This document shows positions 28,405-37,292 of a DNA stretch of 64,000 bases, piece after piece. Made by a program: the position numbers and the translations under genes. The first letter of the stretch is position 1. Each line of letters starts with the position of its first letter. Below the pieces are notes generated by a model, which did no database searches, was not told where the DNA came from, and saw only the letters and a program-made list of their open reading frames with translations. This DNA comes from Amphritea atlantica (GTDB lineage: Bacteria; Pseudomonadota; Gammaproteobacteria; Pseudomonadales; Balneatricaceae), in NCBI RefSeq assembly GCF_900111095.1, contig NZ_FOGB01000002.1, forward strand, positions 1 to 64,000. The letters are read 5' to 3'.

Positions 28405-29100
28405 ATGACGTCGGGTAAACGCGTTCTGATTGTTGACGACGAGGCTCCGATTCGCGAGATGATCGCTGTTGCACTCGAAATGGCGGGATACGATTGTATG
28501 GAAGCCGATTCCGCACAGGCGGCACATCCCATGATCGTTGATCGTAAACCGGATATGGTTCTGCTTGACTGGATGATGCCAGGGATCAGCGGTATCGAAT
28601 TTGCGCGCCGTCTGCGTAAAGATGAAATGACCTCTGACATCCCGATTATTATGCTGACGGCCAAAACCGATGAGGATAACAAGATTCAGGGACTTGAAAC
28701 CGGTATTGATGACTACATTACCAAGCCGTTCTCCCCCCGGGAGCTGGTTGCCCGCCTGAAGACCGTGCTGCGCCGTACAACGCCAAAAGGCGTTGAAGAG
28801 CCGATCACCGTTGACAGCCTTACCCTGGACCCGGTTTCTCACCGAGTCAGTTCAGAACTGAAACCACTGGAACTGGGCCCCACCGAGTTTCGCCTGTTGC
28901 AGTTTTTTATGACCCATCAGGATCGCGCCTACACCCGTAGTCAGTTGCTGGATCTGGTCTGGGGTGGCAACGTCTACGTCGAAGAACGTACCGTTGATGT
29001 GCATATCCGTCGTCTGCGAAAAGCCCTGGGTGACCGTCACGACTACCTGATTCAGACCGTCCGCGGCACCGGTTACCGATTCTCTTCCCAGGTCGCCTGA
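28405..29100 (+). CDS. phoB: Phosphate regulon response regulator PhoB
   Basis: It activates the Pho regulon when phosphorylated by PhoR. The 231-residue protein has a receiver domain (acid pair DDE at 11-13, phosphoacceptor D55 in LLDWMMPG, K105 region TKPFSP) and an OmpR-type winged helix (GPTEFRLLQFF, RTVDVHIRRLRKAL, VRGTGYRF). The ATG at 28405 follows GAGGTG at the right distance; a TTG two codons upstream is not needed. The neighbour phoR starts nine bases after the stop. Confidence 0.96.
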   Translation: MTSGKRVLIVDDEAPIREMIAVALEMAGYDCMEADSAQAAHPMIVDRKPDMVLLDWMMPGISGIEFARRLRKDEMTSDIPIIMLTAKTDEDNKIQGLETGIDDYITKPFSPRELVARLKTVLRRTTPKGVEEPITVDSLTLDPVSHRVSSELKPLELGPTEFRLLQFFMTHQDRAYTRSQLLDLVWGGNVYVEERTVDVHIRRLRKALGDRHDYLIQTVRGTGYRFSSQVA

Positions 29101-29109
29101 GCCTAGCCT

Positions 29110-30423
29110 ATGTACAACTCCAGCCATACAATAGCCGGCAACCTCCTGCTAACGGTGGTTGTAAGTTTGTTTCTGGGGTTTATTATCGGCTATCCCGGCT
29201 GGACTCTGGCACTGGCGTTGTGTCTCTGGGGAGCCTATCAGGTTAAACAGTTTAATCGCTTACAGCGCTGGCTGATGCGCGAGGACCACACCGACGTACC
29301 GGAAAGTAATGGTTACTGGGGGGAACTGTTTGATGAGATATCCCGGGATCAGAAACGCCAGATTCAGCGTGCCCAGTCACTGCGTAATGTGATCCACCGG
29401 TTTCAGCAATCCTCTGCCGCACTCAGCGATGCCATCGTCATTATCGATGCCCAGAACCATCTGGAGTGGTGGAACAGAGCCGCGGAAAAACTCCTGGGGA
29501 TGAAAACCCAGACCGACCGGGGCCGCTCGGTGATGAACCTGCTGCGTGATCCGCGCTTTGTCCGCTACTACCGCAAAAGCCAGTACGATGATCCACTGCA
29601 ACTGACATCCCCGGTACAGAAAGATACCGTCCTGGAATACCGCATTACCCGCTTTGGTGCCGGTGACCGGATTCTGGTGGCCCGCGATATCACCCGCCTC
29701 AAGCAACTGGAACAAACCCGGCAGGATTTCGTCGCCAACGCCTCTCACGAGCTGCGCACGCCGCTGACAGTAATTCGGGGCTACCTTGAGACCTTTCTCG
29801 ATCAGGAGCTTCCCCGGCCGATGCTCCGGGGCCTGAGCCAGATGGAAAGCCAGTCCCGCCGGATGGAAAACCTGGTCTCCGACCTGCTACTGCTGTCGCG
29901 ACTGGAAACCAGTGCCCATGTCTCCGATGAACTGCCAATTCCGATTCACTCAATGATCGCGCGCATCCGTGAAGACGGCCTGGTACTGGGACAGGAGAAG
30001 AATCAGATAATAGAGATGGACCTGGAGCAAGACAGTGCCCTGCTGGGGCAGGAGTCCGAGGTCTACAGCGCGATCTCAAACCTGGTGTTCAACGCAGTGC
30101 GCTACACCCCCGCCGATGGCCATATCAAACTACGCTGGTGGACCGATAAAGAGGGTGGGCATTTCGCCGTCAAAGACAACGGACCAGGGATCGACAGCAT
30201 CCATCTGCCCCGCTTACAGGAGCGGTTCTACCGGGTAGATGAAAGCCGCTCGTCTGACAGCGGCGGTACCGGTCTCGGGCTGGCGATCGTCAAACACGTC
30301 ATGCTGCGGCACGGCGGCAAACTCACCATCAGCAGCCAGTTGGGCAAAGGCAGCACATTTACCTGTCACTTTCCCCATGAACTGGTGATTCCCGCGGCCG
30401 AGAAAGTCAGAGCCAGGCAGTAA
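29110..30423 (+). CDS. phoR: Phosphate regulon sensor kinase PhoR
   Basis: This membrane histidine kinase, with PhoU and PstB, reports phosphate supply. The 437-residue protein has two close N-terminal membrane helices (about 8-45), a short linker and a PAS domain (about 95-200; ALSDAIVIIDAQNHLEWWN). These are followed by HisKA with FVANASHELRTPL and a HATPase domain (NLVFNAVRYTP, DNGPGID, GGTGLGLAIVKH). The lack of a large periplasmic domain is typical of PhoR, which senses through the Pst complex. Confidence 0.96.
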   Translation: MYNSSHTIAGNLLLTVVVSLFLGFIIGYPGWTLALALCLWGAYQVKQFNRLQRWLMREDHTDVPESNGYWGELFDEISRDQKRQIQRAQSLRNVIHRFQQSSAALSDAIVIIDAQNHLEWWNRAAEKLLGMKTQTDRGRSVMNLLRDPRFVRYYRKSQYDDPLQLTSPVQKDTVLEYRITRFGAGDRILVARDITRLKQLEQTRQDFVANASHELRTPLTVIRGYLETFLDQELPRPMLRGLSQMESQSRRMENLVSDLLLLSRLETSAHVSDELPIPIHSMIARIREDGLVLGQEKNQIIEMDLEQDSALLGQESEVYSAISNLVFNAVRYTPADGHIKLRWWTDKEGGHFAVKDNGPGIDSIHLPRLQERFYRVDESRSSDSGGTGLGLAIVKHVMLRHGGKLTISSQLGKGSTFTCHFPHELVIPAAEKVRARQ

Positions 30424-30449
30424 AAAAACGCACCATCGGTACGTTTTTC
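30424..30449 (+). terminator. Terminator after phoR
   Basis: AAAAACG-C-ACC, loop ATC, GGT-A-CGTTTTT form a stem with a single mismatch and a T-run, starting right at the phoR stop codon. Confidence 0.72.
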
Positions 30450-30480
30450 AGAAAATCCCCCACCCGGCCTGCTTAGCCCG

Positions 30481-31281
30481 TCAGCCTCGCTTATCGTTTA
30501 ACTGCCGTTGACCGGCTAACCCTGTAAGATCGATCTCACCGCCATCAGTATACTCTTCAACCCAGAAGATCGTCGCGCCAACTACAGCCGCAGGCATGAT
30601 CAGCAGATTAAGCAGAGGGATCATCATGCCGACAGAGATCAGTCCACCAAACCCCACTGAGGTCAGCCGACGCTGCTTCAGGGAGTCTTTCATATCGCGA
30701 AAACTCACCCGGTTATTATCCATCGGGTAATCACAGTACTGAATCGCCATCATCCAGCAGCCGAACAGAAACAGCAGCACCGGCGCCACCATACCCAATA
30801 CCGGGATAAACGTCAGAATCATCAGGAACAGCAATCGCGGCAGGTAGTAAAACAGTTTAGAGAATTCCCGGGCCACCGTCCGGGGAATCAGCGCCAGAAT
30901 CTCCTTCCAGCCGGAGTCGGTGATGGTCACCCCCCGTAAACGCTGCTCAACTTTCTCGGACAGAATGCCATTGAACGGGGCCGCAATAATGTTGGCTACA
31001 ACACTGAAACTGTAATACACCGAAATCAGTACCAACGCTGCAATCAGAGGCCAGAGAAGATAACGTAAAAACTGCAGCCAGTCCCAGTCCGGCAGGATTG
31101 AACTGAGCAGATAGTCGATCCAGTAGCCCATCTGATCAAACAGCAACCAGATTGCGCCGGTAAACAGAAAAATATTGATCAACAGAGGCACCACAACAAA
31201 GTGCCGAATTCCCTTCTCTGGCAACATCGCCAGACCACGCAAAAAAAAGTTTGCGCCGCGTAACGGATTTCCTTTCATCAT
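30481..31281 (-). CDS. cysZ: CysZ-like sulfate transporter / EI24 domain membrane protein
   Basis: It probably takes up sulfate for cysteine synthesis; E. coli CysZ is the reference. The 266-residue protein has the characteristic start GANFFLRGLAMLPEKGIRHFVVVPLLIN. Paired membrane segments follow, with the re-entrant region SVYYSFSVVANIIAAPFNGILSEKVE and the motif FRDMKDSLKQRR. It is longer than E. coli CysZ (253) by a short tail. It is preceded on the same strand by a small membrane protein gene, 26 bases upstream. Confidence 0.85.
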   Translation of the reverse strand: MMKGNPLRGANFFLRGLAMLPEKGIRHFVVVPLLINIFLFTGAIWLLFDQMGYWIDYLLSSILPDWDWLQFLRYLLWPLIAALVLISVYYSFSVVANIIAAPFNGILSEKVEQRLRGVTITDSGWKEILALIPRTVAREFSKLFYYLPRLLFLMILTFIPVLGMVAPVLLFLFGCWMMAIQYCDYPMDNNRVSFRDMKDSLKQRRLTSVGFGGLISVGMMIPLLNLLIMPAAVVGATIFWVEEYTDGGEIDLTGLAGQRQLNDKRG

Positions 31282-31307
31282 TTCCTCAATGGGTTAACAG
31301 ATCAAAA

Positions 31308-31532
31308 TCAGGCAAAAAAGTGGTTATAAAAACGCACAATCACAGCCAGCACCATCATCGACAGACCTATCCGGTTGATCAGAAACTCCCGTTTGGTAAA
31401 ACTGATCGTTGCCTGCCAGAATATAATTATCGACTTGAAATCACTGGTGCGCAGCACATAGAGTATCAGTGACACCAGAAATACGCCAAGACCGACCATC
31501 ATTAACAGCTGTTCCGCCACTGCCAGAGTCAT
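31308..31532 (-). CDS. Small membrane protein, 74 residues, unknown
   Basis: I do not recognise the family. Two membrane helices are seen (about 8-26 and 54-70), with a short basic loop (FTKREFLINR) between them. It lies 26 bases upstream of the cysZ-like gene on the same strand, so it may be an accessory to it or a member of a widely kept marine gammaproteobacterial pair. The ATG is at 31530-31532. Confidence 0.65.
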   Translation of the reverse strand: MTLAVAEQLLMMVGLGVFLVSLILYVLRTSDFKSIIIFWQATISFTKREFLINRIGLSMMVLAVIVRFYNHFFA

Positions 31533-31677
31533 TTTATCATCACCATTCGTTGCTATTCAGAGCGCTAAGATTAACAGAAATAGTCTGCAATAGTGGCTGG
31601 TTTAGCCTATAACTTTATGTGAATATAAAATTTTCCTGTTCCTTTTTTCCTCTTCTTTTTATTCACCGGAGTCTCCT

Positions 31678-32622
31678 ATGCATGCAATATCAATTCATCA
31701 GTTTGGCGGTACAGAAGAGTTAATTTACAGTAAACAAGCCAAACCTCAGCTTAACCCAGGCGAGGTGCTGGTTAAGACCACCGCCACAGGCGTAAATCCG
31801 ATTGACTGGAAAACCTGCTCCGGCGGAGGTGCCAGTGGCTTTATCGAAGAGTTTCCGTTTATTCCCGGCTGGGAGTTTTCAGGTGTGATTGCCGACCCGG
31901 GGGATACGGGTTACAAGGTCGATGACGCAGTATTTGGTATGATCAGATTCCCTCAGCCTGCCGGCTGCTATGCCGAATATATCGCCGCACCGGCCGCGCA
32001 GATCGCCCGCTTGCCGGATGCTGTTGATCTGATCATGGCCGGCGGTCTGGCCACGGCCAGTCTGACCGCCTGGCAGGCACTATTCAATAAAGGAGAACTG
32101 CAAACCGGCCAGCAGGTGCTGGTACTGGGTGCCGCGGGCGGCGTGGGTCACCTTGCGGTGCAGCTGGCTAAATGGGCCGGAGCCCATGTCACTGGAACAG
32201 CCTCGATGCACAATCATGAGTTTCTTGCGGAACTGGGGTGTGAACGTGCCATCGATTACCATACCCAGAGTCTCAATGAGTATACCAACAGCATGGATCT
32301 GATTATCGACTGCGTGGGGGGAGATACCGGCATCGGAGCCCTGCCCTGTCTCAAACCCAACGGCGTCTTAGTCACCCTGCCCTCGGTAACCAAAGAGCAG
32401 GTAATCGCCGCTGGAGCGGCTCAGAAGCGGCGTGTTGAGCCCATTTTCTGCGAACCATCAGCAGAGCAGCTAAGCCGCATCGCGCAGTTGGTGGCCGACG
32501 AGGACCTGAAGTTGCACATCGGCGAGACATTCCCGCTGGAAAAGGCCGCTGAAGCGTTCGAACTGAGCAAGAGCGGCCATGTCTGCGGCAAACTGATTCT
32601 GACCGTCAATGGTCAGGCTTAA
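31678..32622 (+). CDS. Medium-chain dehydrogenase/reductase, quinone oxidoreductase-like
   Basis: This is predicted to be an NADPH-dependent enone or quinone reductase. The 314-residue protein has the GroES-like N-terminal part (GVNPIDWKTCSGG, FIPGWEFSGVI) and the Rossmann motif VLVLGAAGGVGHLAVQLAKWAG. The zinc-binding cysteines of true alcohol dehydrogenases are absent, as in the zinc-free QOR group. The substrate cannot be told. It converges on the chemosensory operon with only seven bases between stops. Confidence 0.82.
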   Translation: MHAISIHQFGGTEELIYSKQAKPQLNPGEVLVKTTATGVNPIDWKTCSGGGASGFIEEFPFIPGWEFSGVIADPGDTGYKVDDAVFGMIRFPQPAGCYAEYIAAPAAQIARLPDAVDLIMAGGLATASLTAWQALFNKGELQTGQQVLVLGAAGGVGHLAVQLAKWAGAHVTGTASMHNHEFLAELGCERAIDYHTQSLNEYTNSMDLIIDCVGGDTGIGALPCLKPNGVLVTLPSVTKEQVIAAGAAQKRRVEPIFCEPSAEQLSRIAQLVADEDLKLHIGETFPLEKAAEAFELSKSGHVCGKLILTVNGQA

Positions 32623-32629
32623 ACGGCCT

Positions 32630-33427
32630 TCAGGAGTTTGCTGCGTTCGTTTGAGAGAGATAGTCCGCCTGCAGTTGTTTTAACTGCATCACGACCTTCA
32701 CCACAGAACGGTCAACCAGCGCGGGCAACATAGCGCCGGGGCGGGCTTTAGATACCTGAATGGTCCGCTCCAGCGCATTACTCAGTTGCTCTAACTGTTG
32801 ATTAATCTGAGGGGTATTCTGTGACAGTTCCTGCAACGCCACCATATTGCTGCGCAGCTCGCCGGAGATTGCGTCATAAGAGGTATCAGCCTCTGCCGCG
32901 ACGCCCCAGGCGGTCATCGCGTAAAGCACCACTAACTGCTGACAAAGCAGCTCTTGCTGGCCCAGCAACGACAGCGGCCGGGCGCTGTCATCCGGGTTCG
33001 CCAATACAACTTTTTCCAGAGTGGCATCCGCCTGACTAAGCAGTGCTTCGTTCCCGGAATACAGCTCTTTAAAATGCATCTTATCGGCTTTGCGCTGATA
33101 CAGCTTTTGCGTCGACTGCCAGCTCTGCCCCAGCCGTGCCAGCTGTTGCTGCACCGCCCTATCAGAAACAAAATCGGTCAGTTGCTGTTGTTGCGCAGAA
33201 AACGTCTGAGTTGCCTGTGTCAGTTGCTCATCGGCGTTACGGGCACGAACCCCCAGTGCAGAAAACAGATAACTTTTCAGCATCACCTGTGTCAGCGTCC
33301 GCTGCTGTGCCGCCATAGCGATCGCCTCAGCCTGAGTGTTGATTTCTGCAGCCCGGGCTAAACCCGCCAGACAGACGGTCATTAGTAGGGTCGAGATTGA
33401 TGCTTTGATGATTGTTTTAGTCTTCAT
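32630..33427 (-). CDS. Exported PilJ-N/NarX-type sensory domain protein
   Basis: This 265-residue exported protein has a signal peptide (MKTKTIIKASISTLLMTVCLAGLARA). Its helical body resembles the type IV pili methyl-accepting N-terminal domain: the opening AEAIAMAAQQRTLTQVMLKSYLFSALG is like the sensor helix of PilJ and NarX. There is no membrane anchor after the signal and no signalling domain. It is the last gene of the pilG/H/I/J/chpA-type operon, 13 bases after chpA. It could be a periplasmic partner that binds a ligand or the PilJ sensor; this is inference. The ATG at 33425-33427 is preferred over a longer frame overlapping chpA. Confidence 0.75.
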   Translation of the reverse strand: MKTKTIIKASISTLLMTVCLAGLARAAEINTQAEAIAMAAQQRTLTQVMLKSYLFSALGVRARNADEQLTQATQTFSAQQQQLTDFVSDRAVQQQLARLGQSWQSTQKLYQRKADKMHFKELYSGNEALLSQADATLEKVVLANPDDSARPLSLLGQQELLCQQLVVLYAMTAWGVAAEADTSYDAISGELRSNMVALQELSQNTPQINQQLEQLSNALERTIQVSKARPGAMLPALVDRSVVKVVMQLKQLQADYLSQTNAANS

Positions 33428-33440
33428 ATCAATACTGTCT

Positions 33441-36400
33441 TCAGGCTGTTTGAGTGGTAGTTTGTAACAGAGTCTGCACATGATCCAATAGTGCATTTTC
33501 GGTCCAGGGTTTTGTCAGAAAGACACTGACACCCGAGCTCTGAGCTTCATCACGATGCCGCTGGGTGTTTCTCGAGGTGATCATCAGTACCGGAATATCG
33601 CTCATCCCTTCCCGGCCACGAATCGTACTGGTCAGCTCCATGCCGCCCATCCGTGGCATCTCCAGATCGGTCAGTACCAGATCCGGACGTTTTTTACGCA
33701 TCTGATTCATCGCATCCAGGCCATCGATAGCGGTACTGACATCATAGCCGGTGTCCCGTAGCAGAGTGGACAGCGAAGCCCGCGCACTGAGAGAGTCATC
33801 CACCACCAGCAGCTTCGGCAGGCCCAGGTCGCTCTGCACCGCTACCGGATTAAACAGGTTGTGCTGACTCGCCAGCTTATAACGGATTCGGGCGGGCAGA
33901 TCGATGACAGCGGCGGTATCACCATTGGCGAGAATCGTCAGTCCGGGAATACCCGGCAGGTCAGGCAGATAATCCCCCATCTGCTTGAATGCCAGTTCCC
34001 GGTGTGCGAGCAGCTCACGCACCATGACCGCAACCTTCTCACCCTGCCCCAGATTAACCAGCAATACCGGGTGAACCTCTCCCGCGGTGTAGGGGGTGCC
34101 GTATTCACCCAACAGTGCTTCCAGGCCGTAAGCGGGAAACTGTTCGCCGTTGTGCTCAAATATCATCCCTTCAGCCGTATCATTCAGCGTTCCATCCAGC
34201 GATATCATGGTCTGCTCCAGACCATGGCTGGCCAGGGCATAGATCTGTCCACCGGCGCGCACCAACAGGGTTTTAATCATCAGCGAACTGGAGGGCATCG
34301 ATAATGCGAAAGTGGTTCCTTCTCCCTCATCTGAGTGGATATCCAGAACGCCCTGTAATCGCATGATCTGCTGATGCACAACGTCCATGCCGATCCCCCG
34401 GCCGGATAACTGACTGATCTCATCCCGGGTCGAGAATCCCGGGATCAGGATCAACCGCTCAGCGTCACGTTTGCTTAACTGCACCTCAGTACCGATCAGC
34501 CCCCGCTGAATAGCCACTTCACGAATCCGCTCGGCATCAAGACCCCGGCCGTCATCGCTACACTCCACCCGGACCTGATCCTGATCCAGCCAGAAGCGCA
34601 GCACAATGCGCCCCTGCTCTGCTTTACCCTGATGCTGCCGCTGTTGCGGGCTTTCCAGACCATGATCAACCGCGTTACGGATAATATGCATCAGCGGGTC
34701 GGTGAGCTGACTGAGAATATGACTGTCGATCCGGACCGCCTCTCCCTCGATAATCAGCTCCGCTTGTTTTCCGGTACTGCGACACGCCTGACGGACCACC
34801 CGGTGGAGTCTGGCAGCGATCGATTTAACCTCCACCAACCGGGTACTGAGCACCTGCTCCAGCGTCTCTTTCTGCACCCCGGACTGGACAATATGCAGCT
34901 CTCCGGTACGACGGATATGGCGGTCCATCAGTTGCTCTACCTCCTGGATATCTGCAGCCGCCTCCTGTAGCCGGGACATACTGGTATGCATCTCGTTATA
35001 ACGATCCATCTCCAGCGGATCAAAGCTGTCGTCGGTATCGGTTGCCGGCTGCATGGTAAACTGCTCGTGCAGTTGCTGCTCAAGCTCAAACATAATCCGC
35101 TGCAAAATCCGCTGACGATCGCGGCTGAGACGGACATAACTGCGCAACTGCGTAATCTGTTCATTTAACTGGGTATTCAGCGTGGTGCCTTCACCGGCAA
35201 GACGCATCAGCTCATCCAGTGTTGCCTGAGGAACACGGAAAACGGTCTGTTCCCGGGAACTCTCAGCAGCATCCTGGGGAGGCTCCTCCTCTGTCAGAGA
35301 CAGCGCTGTTTCAGTATCCGGACCCTGCGCGGTTAACGGCTGTGTCTGTATTGGCACAACCTCGCTGTCGCTCAGTTCCAGCCCTTCACTGCGTAAGCGA
35401 TAATGCCAGTCCATTAACAGCTGCAACATGGCCCGGACGTTCTCAGGCGCGGCCGACTGATTTATCACTGACTCACACATCATCGCCAGTGTATCGGTTA
35501 TCGCCGTCAGGTCATTGCAAAGCTGTGTACCCGGCTGTTGTCCCGCTTCGGTATAGAGTTCAAAGATATCTTCCAGCCGGTGAGTCAGGTTGGCTATACC
35601 ACTGATACCCGCCATATTGGCCAGACCTTTAAGCGTATGTGCTGCACGTTGAGCCTCTCGTAACGCATCGGGGTTCTGCCGTTCGGTTATAGACTGAAGC
35701 TGTTCTGACAACTGCTCAGACAAAACCGGCAACTCACTGAACAACATATCCAACAGCTGGGGATCAATATCTGCGGCGATATCCAGCTGGATATCGCTGT
35801 CGTCAGCCCATTCCTGCTCAATACTGTGCGCAGTTTGCAGTCTTGCCAGTGACAATAAGCCGCCAATATAGCTGATCTGCTCTTCAGTCGGACTGGCGGG
35901 AAGCTCCAGCGCTTCAAGCTGATCCAGCAACACCTGCTGCCGGGAAAGATCGTTAATGTCGTCCAGATAACTGACCAGATCACTGAGCAGGGCACTGATC
36001 TGCAAGAGCATTTGCCCCTGCAGCTGCGCCGGATAACGCTGTAACCAGTCGATATTGATCTGTAACCCCAGCACAATGTCCGCCGCACCGCTCAGATGAA
36101 CCGTATGCATCGCCCGAATCACCGGGTCTAATAGCTTTTGCGATTTTTCCAGCAGCGCTTCAGCCGTATCAGTGTTGCCGCCGTTCTGCTGCCACAGCGA
36201 TTCAAGCTGTTGCAGCGAACCGGTAAGCATCTCCAGCACCGCCGGATCCAGCTGTGGTCCCGGTTGTTGCAACTGCTCCAGAGCCACCTGACAGAATTGC
36301 GGCGGATGTTCTGCGGGAGGTTGCTCTGCTGGGGATTGCTCTGCGGGGAAAGGTACAGCTGCGGGCTCAGGCAGTGCCCCGACCTCAACAGTCACTACCG

Positions 36401-37271
36401 GAGGCTCCGGATCAGTGGACAGAGCTGCATCGGAAACAGTCTGAGCGGGCGGATTCAGCTGTTGCAGATCAGATATCAGCAGCGGCTGTAGAAACGCCCG
36501 GTCATCCTCCGGCAAGGGTTCCTGCCAGCAGGGAGCGCTCATCAGTGACAACAACGTCGCCACAGCGTCCGGTTGCAGCGTGGTCAGCAGTTGGGTTGCC
36601 TGTTGTTGCAGTTCAGCGCGCTGTGGATTGTCGCACTCCGATTGCCACTGTTCAGCCAGCAGGGCAAACAGATCGGCAAAACCGGTATACGCCTCATCAC
36701 CCGCCTCCTCTGCCAACTGGTGAAGCTGAACTATGCCGCTATCAGTATCCAGTTCAGCAAGCTGACTGAGCTGTATTACCCAACGGCCAGGAATTGAATT
36801 GCTGGTAGCTTCTTCAACCTCTGCTACGGTTTCTGGCACCCTCTCCAACGCTGTTGCAGACACCGCTTCAGAAAGCTGAGCGGTCAGCTTATCGCAGTCC
36901 TGTGCCAGCAGCTCTGCCAGGAACTCACAATCCTCTTCCGGCAACGGCTCCGGCCAGTGGCTGTCACTCAGACTGGCAAGAAGATACTGCCAGACACCAT
37001 TGTCCGGCCGATGGATAAGATCATCCAGCGCTTTGTGGAAATCCAGTAACAGCACCCGCTGTTCGGAAGGTTCTTCAATCTGATCAAGCTGTTCGAGCTG
37101 CTCGGCAAATAATGCCAGGCCATCGGCAATGCCCAGTAACCCGGCCTCGCTGAAGGGATCGACCAGCTGTTGCAATGCCTCAGTCAGGTCTGAAGCATTG
37201 GGCTGGTCATCCATCTGCCGCTGTAATTGGGCCAGAAACTGCTCTGCTGCGGTGATACTTTCAAGGATCAT
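33441..37271 (-). CDS. ChpA-type hybrid CheA histidine kinase
   Basis: This is the central kinase of a Pil-Chp type chemosensory system, which controls twitching and cAMP in Pseudomonas. In the 1276 residues, the N-terminal 500 are FimL-like helical modules without a phosphohistidine. They include a degenerate duplication (PEPLPEEDCEFL near 107 and QEPLPEDDRAFL near 250) and a Pro/Glu/Ala linker (about 300-325). One clear HPt domain follows, with AAHTLKGL (H545). Then come a dimerisation region, a CheA HATPase (HIIRNAVDHGLE, SGRGIGMDVV), a CheW domain and a C-terminal receiver (1153-1276, phosphoacceptor D1202 in LTDLEMP). P. aeruginosa ChpA is much longer, with several Xpt domains. Confidence 0.88.
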   Translation of the reverse strand: MILESITAAEQFLAQLQRQMDDQPNASDLTEALQQLVDPFSEAGLLGIADGLALFAEQLEQLDQIEEPSEQRVLLLDFHKALDDLIHRPDNGVWQYLLASLSDSHWPEPLPEEDCEFLAELLAQDCDKLTAQLSEAVSATALERVPETVAEVEEATSNSIPGRWVIQLSQLAELDTDSGIVQLHQLAEEAGDEAYTGFADLFALLAEQWQSECDNPQRAELQQQATQLLTTLQPDAVATLLSLMSAPCWQEPLPEDDRAFLQPLLISDLQQLNPPAQTVSDAALSTDPEPPVVTVEVGALPEPAAVPFPAEQSPAEQPPAEHPPQFCQVALEQLQQPGPQLDPAVLEMLTGSLQQLESLWQQNGGNTDTAEALLEKSQKLLDPVIRAMHTVHLSGAADIVLGLQINIDWLQRYPAQLQGQMLLQISALLSDLVSYLDDINDLSRQQVLLDQLEALELPASPTEEQISYIGGLLSLARLQTAHSIEQEWADDSDIQLDIAADIDPQLLDMLFSELPVLSEQLSEQLQSITERQNPDALREAQRAAHTLKGLANMAGISGIANLTHRLEDIFELYTEAGQQPGTQLCNDLTAITDTLAMMCESVINQSAAPENVRAMLQLLMDWHYRLRSEGLELSDSEVVPIQTQPLTAQGPDTETALSLTEEEPPQDAAESSREQTVFRVPQATLDELMRLAGEGTTLNTQLNEQITQLRSYVRLSRDRQRILQRIMFELEQQLHEQFTMQPATDTDDSFDPLEMDRYNEMHTSMSRLQEAAADIQEVEQLMDRHIRRTGELHIVQSGVQKETLEQVLSTRLVEVKSIAARLHRVVRQACRSTGKQAELIIEGEAVRIDSHILSQLTDPLMHIIRNAVDHGLESPQQRQHQGKAEQGRIVLRFWLDQDQVRVECSDDGRGLDAERIREVAIQRGLIGTEVQLSKRDAERLILIPGFSTRDEISQLSGRGIGMDVVHQQIMRLQGVLDIHSDEGEGTTFALSMPSSSLMIKTLLVRAGGQIYALASHGLEQTMISLDGTLNDTAEGMIFEHNGEQFPAYGLEALLGEYGTPYTAGEVHPVLLVNLGQGEKVAVMVRELLAHRELAFKQMGDYLPDLPGIPGLTILANGDTAAVIDLPARIRYKLASQHNLFNPVAVQSDLGLPKLLVVDDSLSARASLSTLLRDTGYDVSTAIDGLDAMNQMRKKRPDLVLTDLEMPRMGGMELTSTIRGREGMSDIPVLMITSRNTQRHRDEAQSSGVSVFLTKPWTENALLDHVQTLLQTTTQTA

Positions 37272-37292
37272 GCTATCTGCCTGTCAGGTGAC

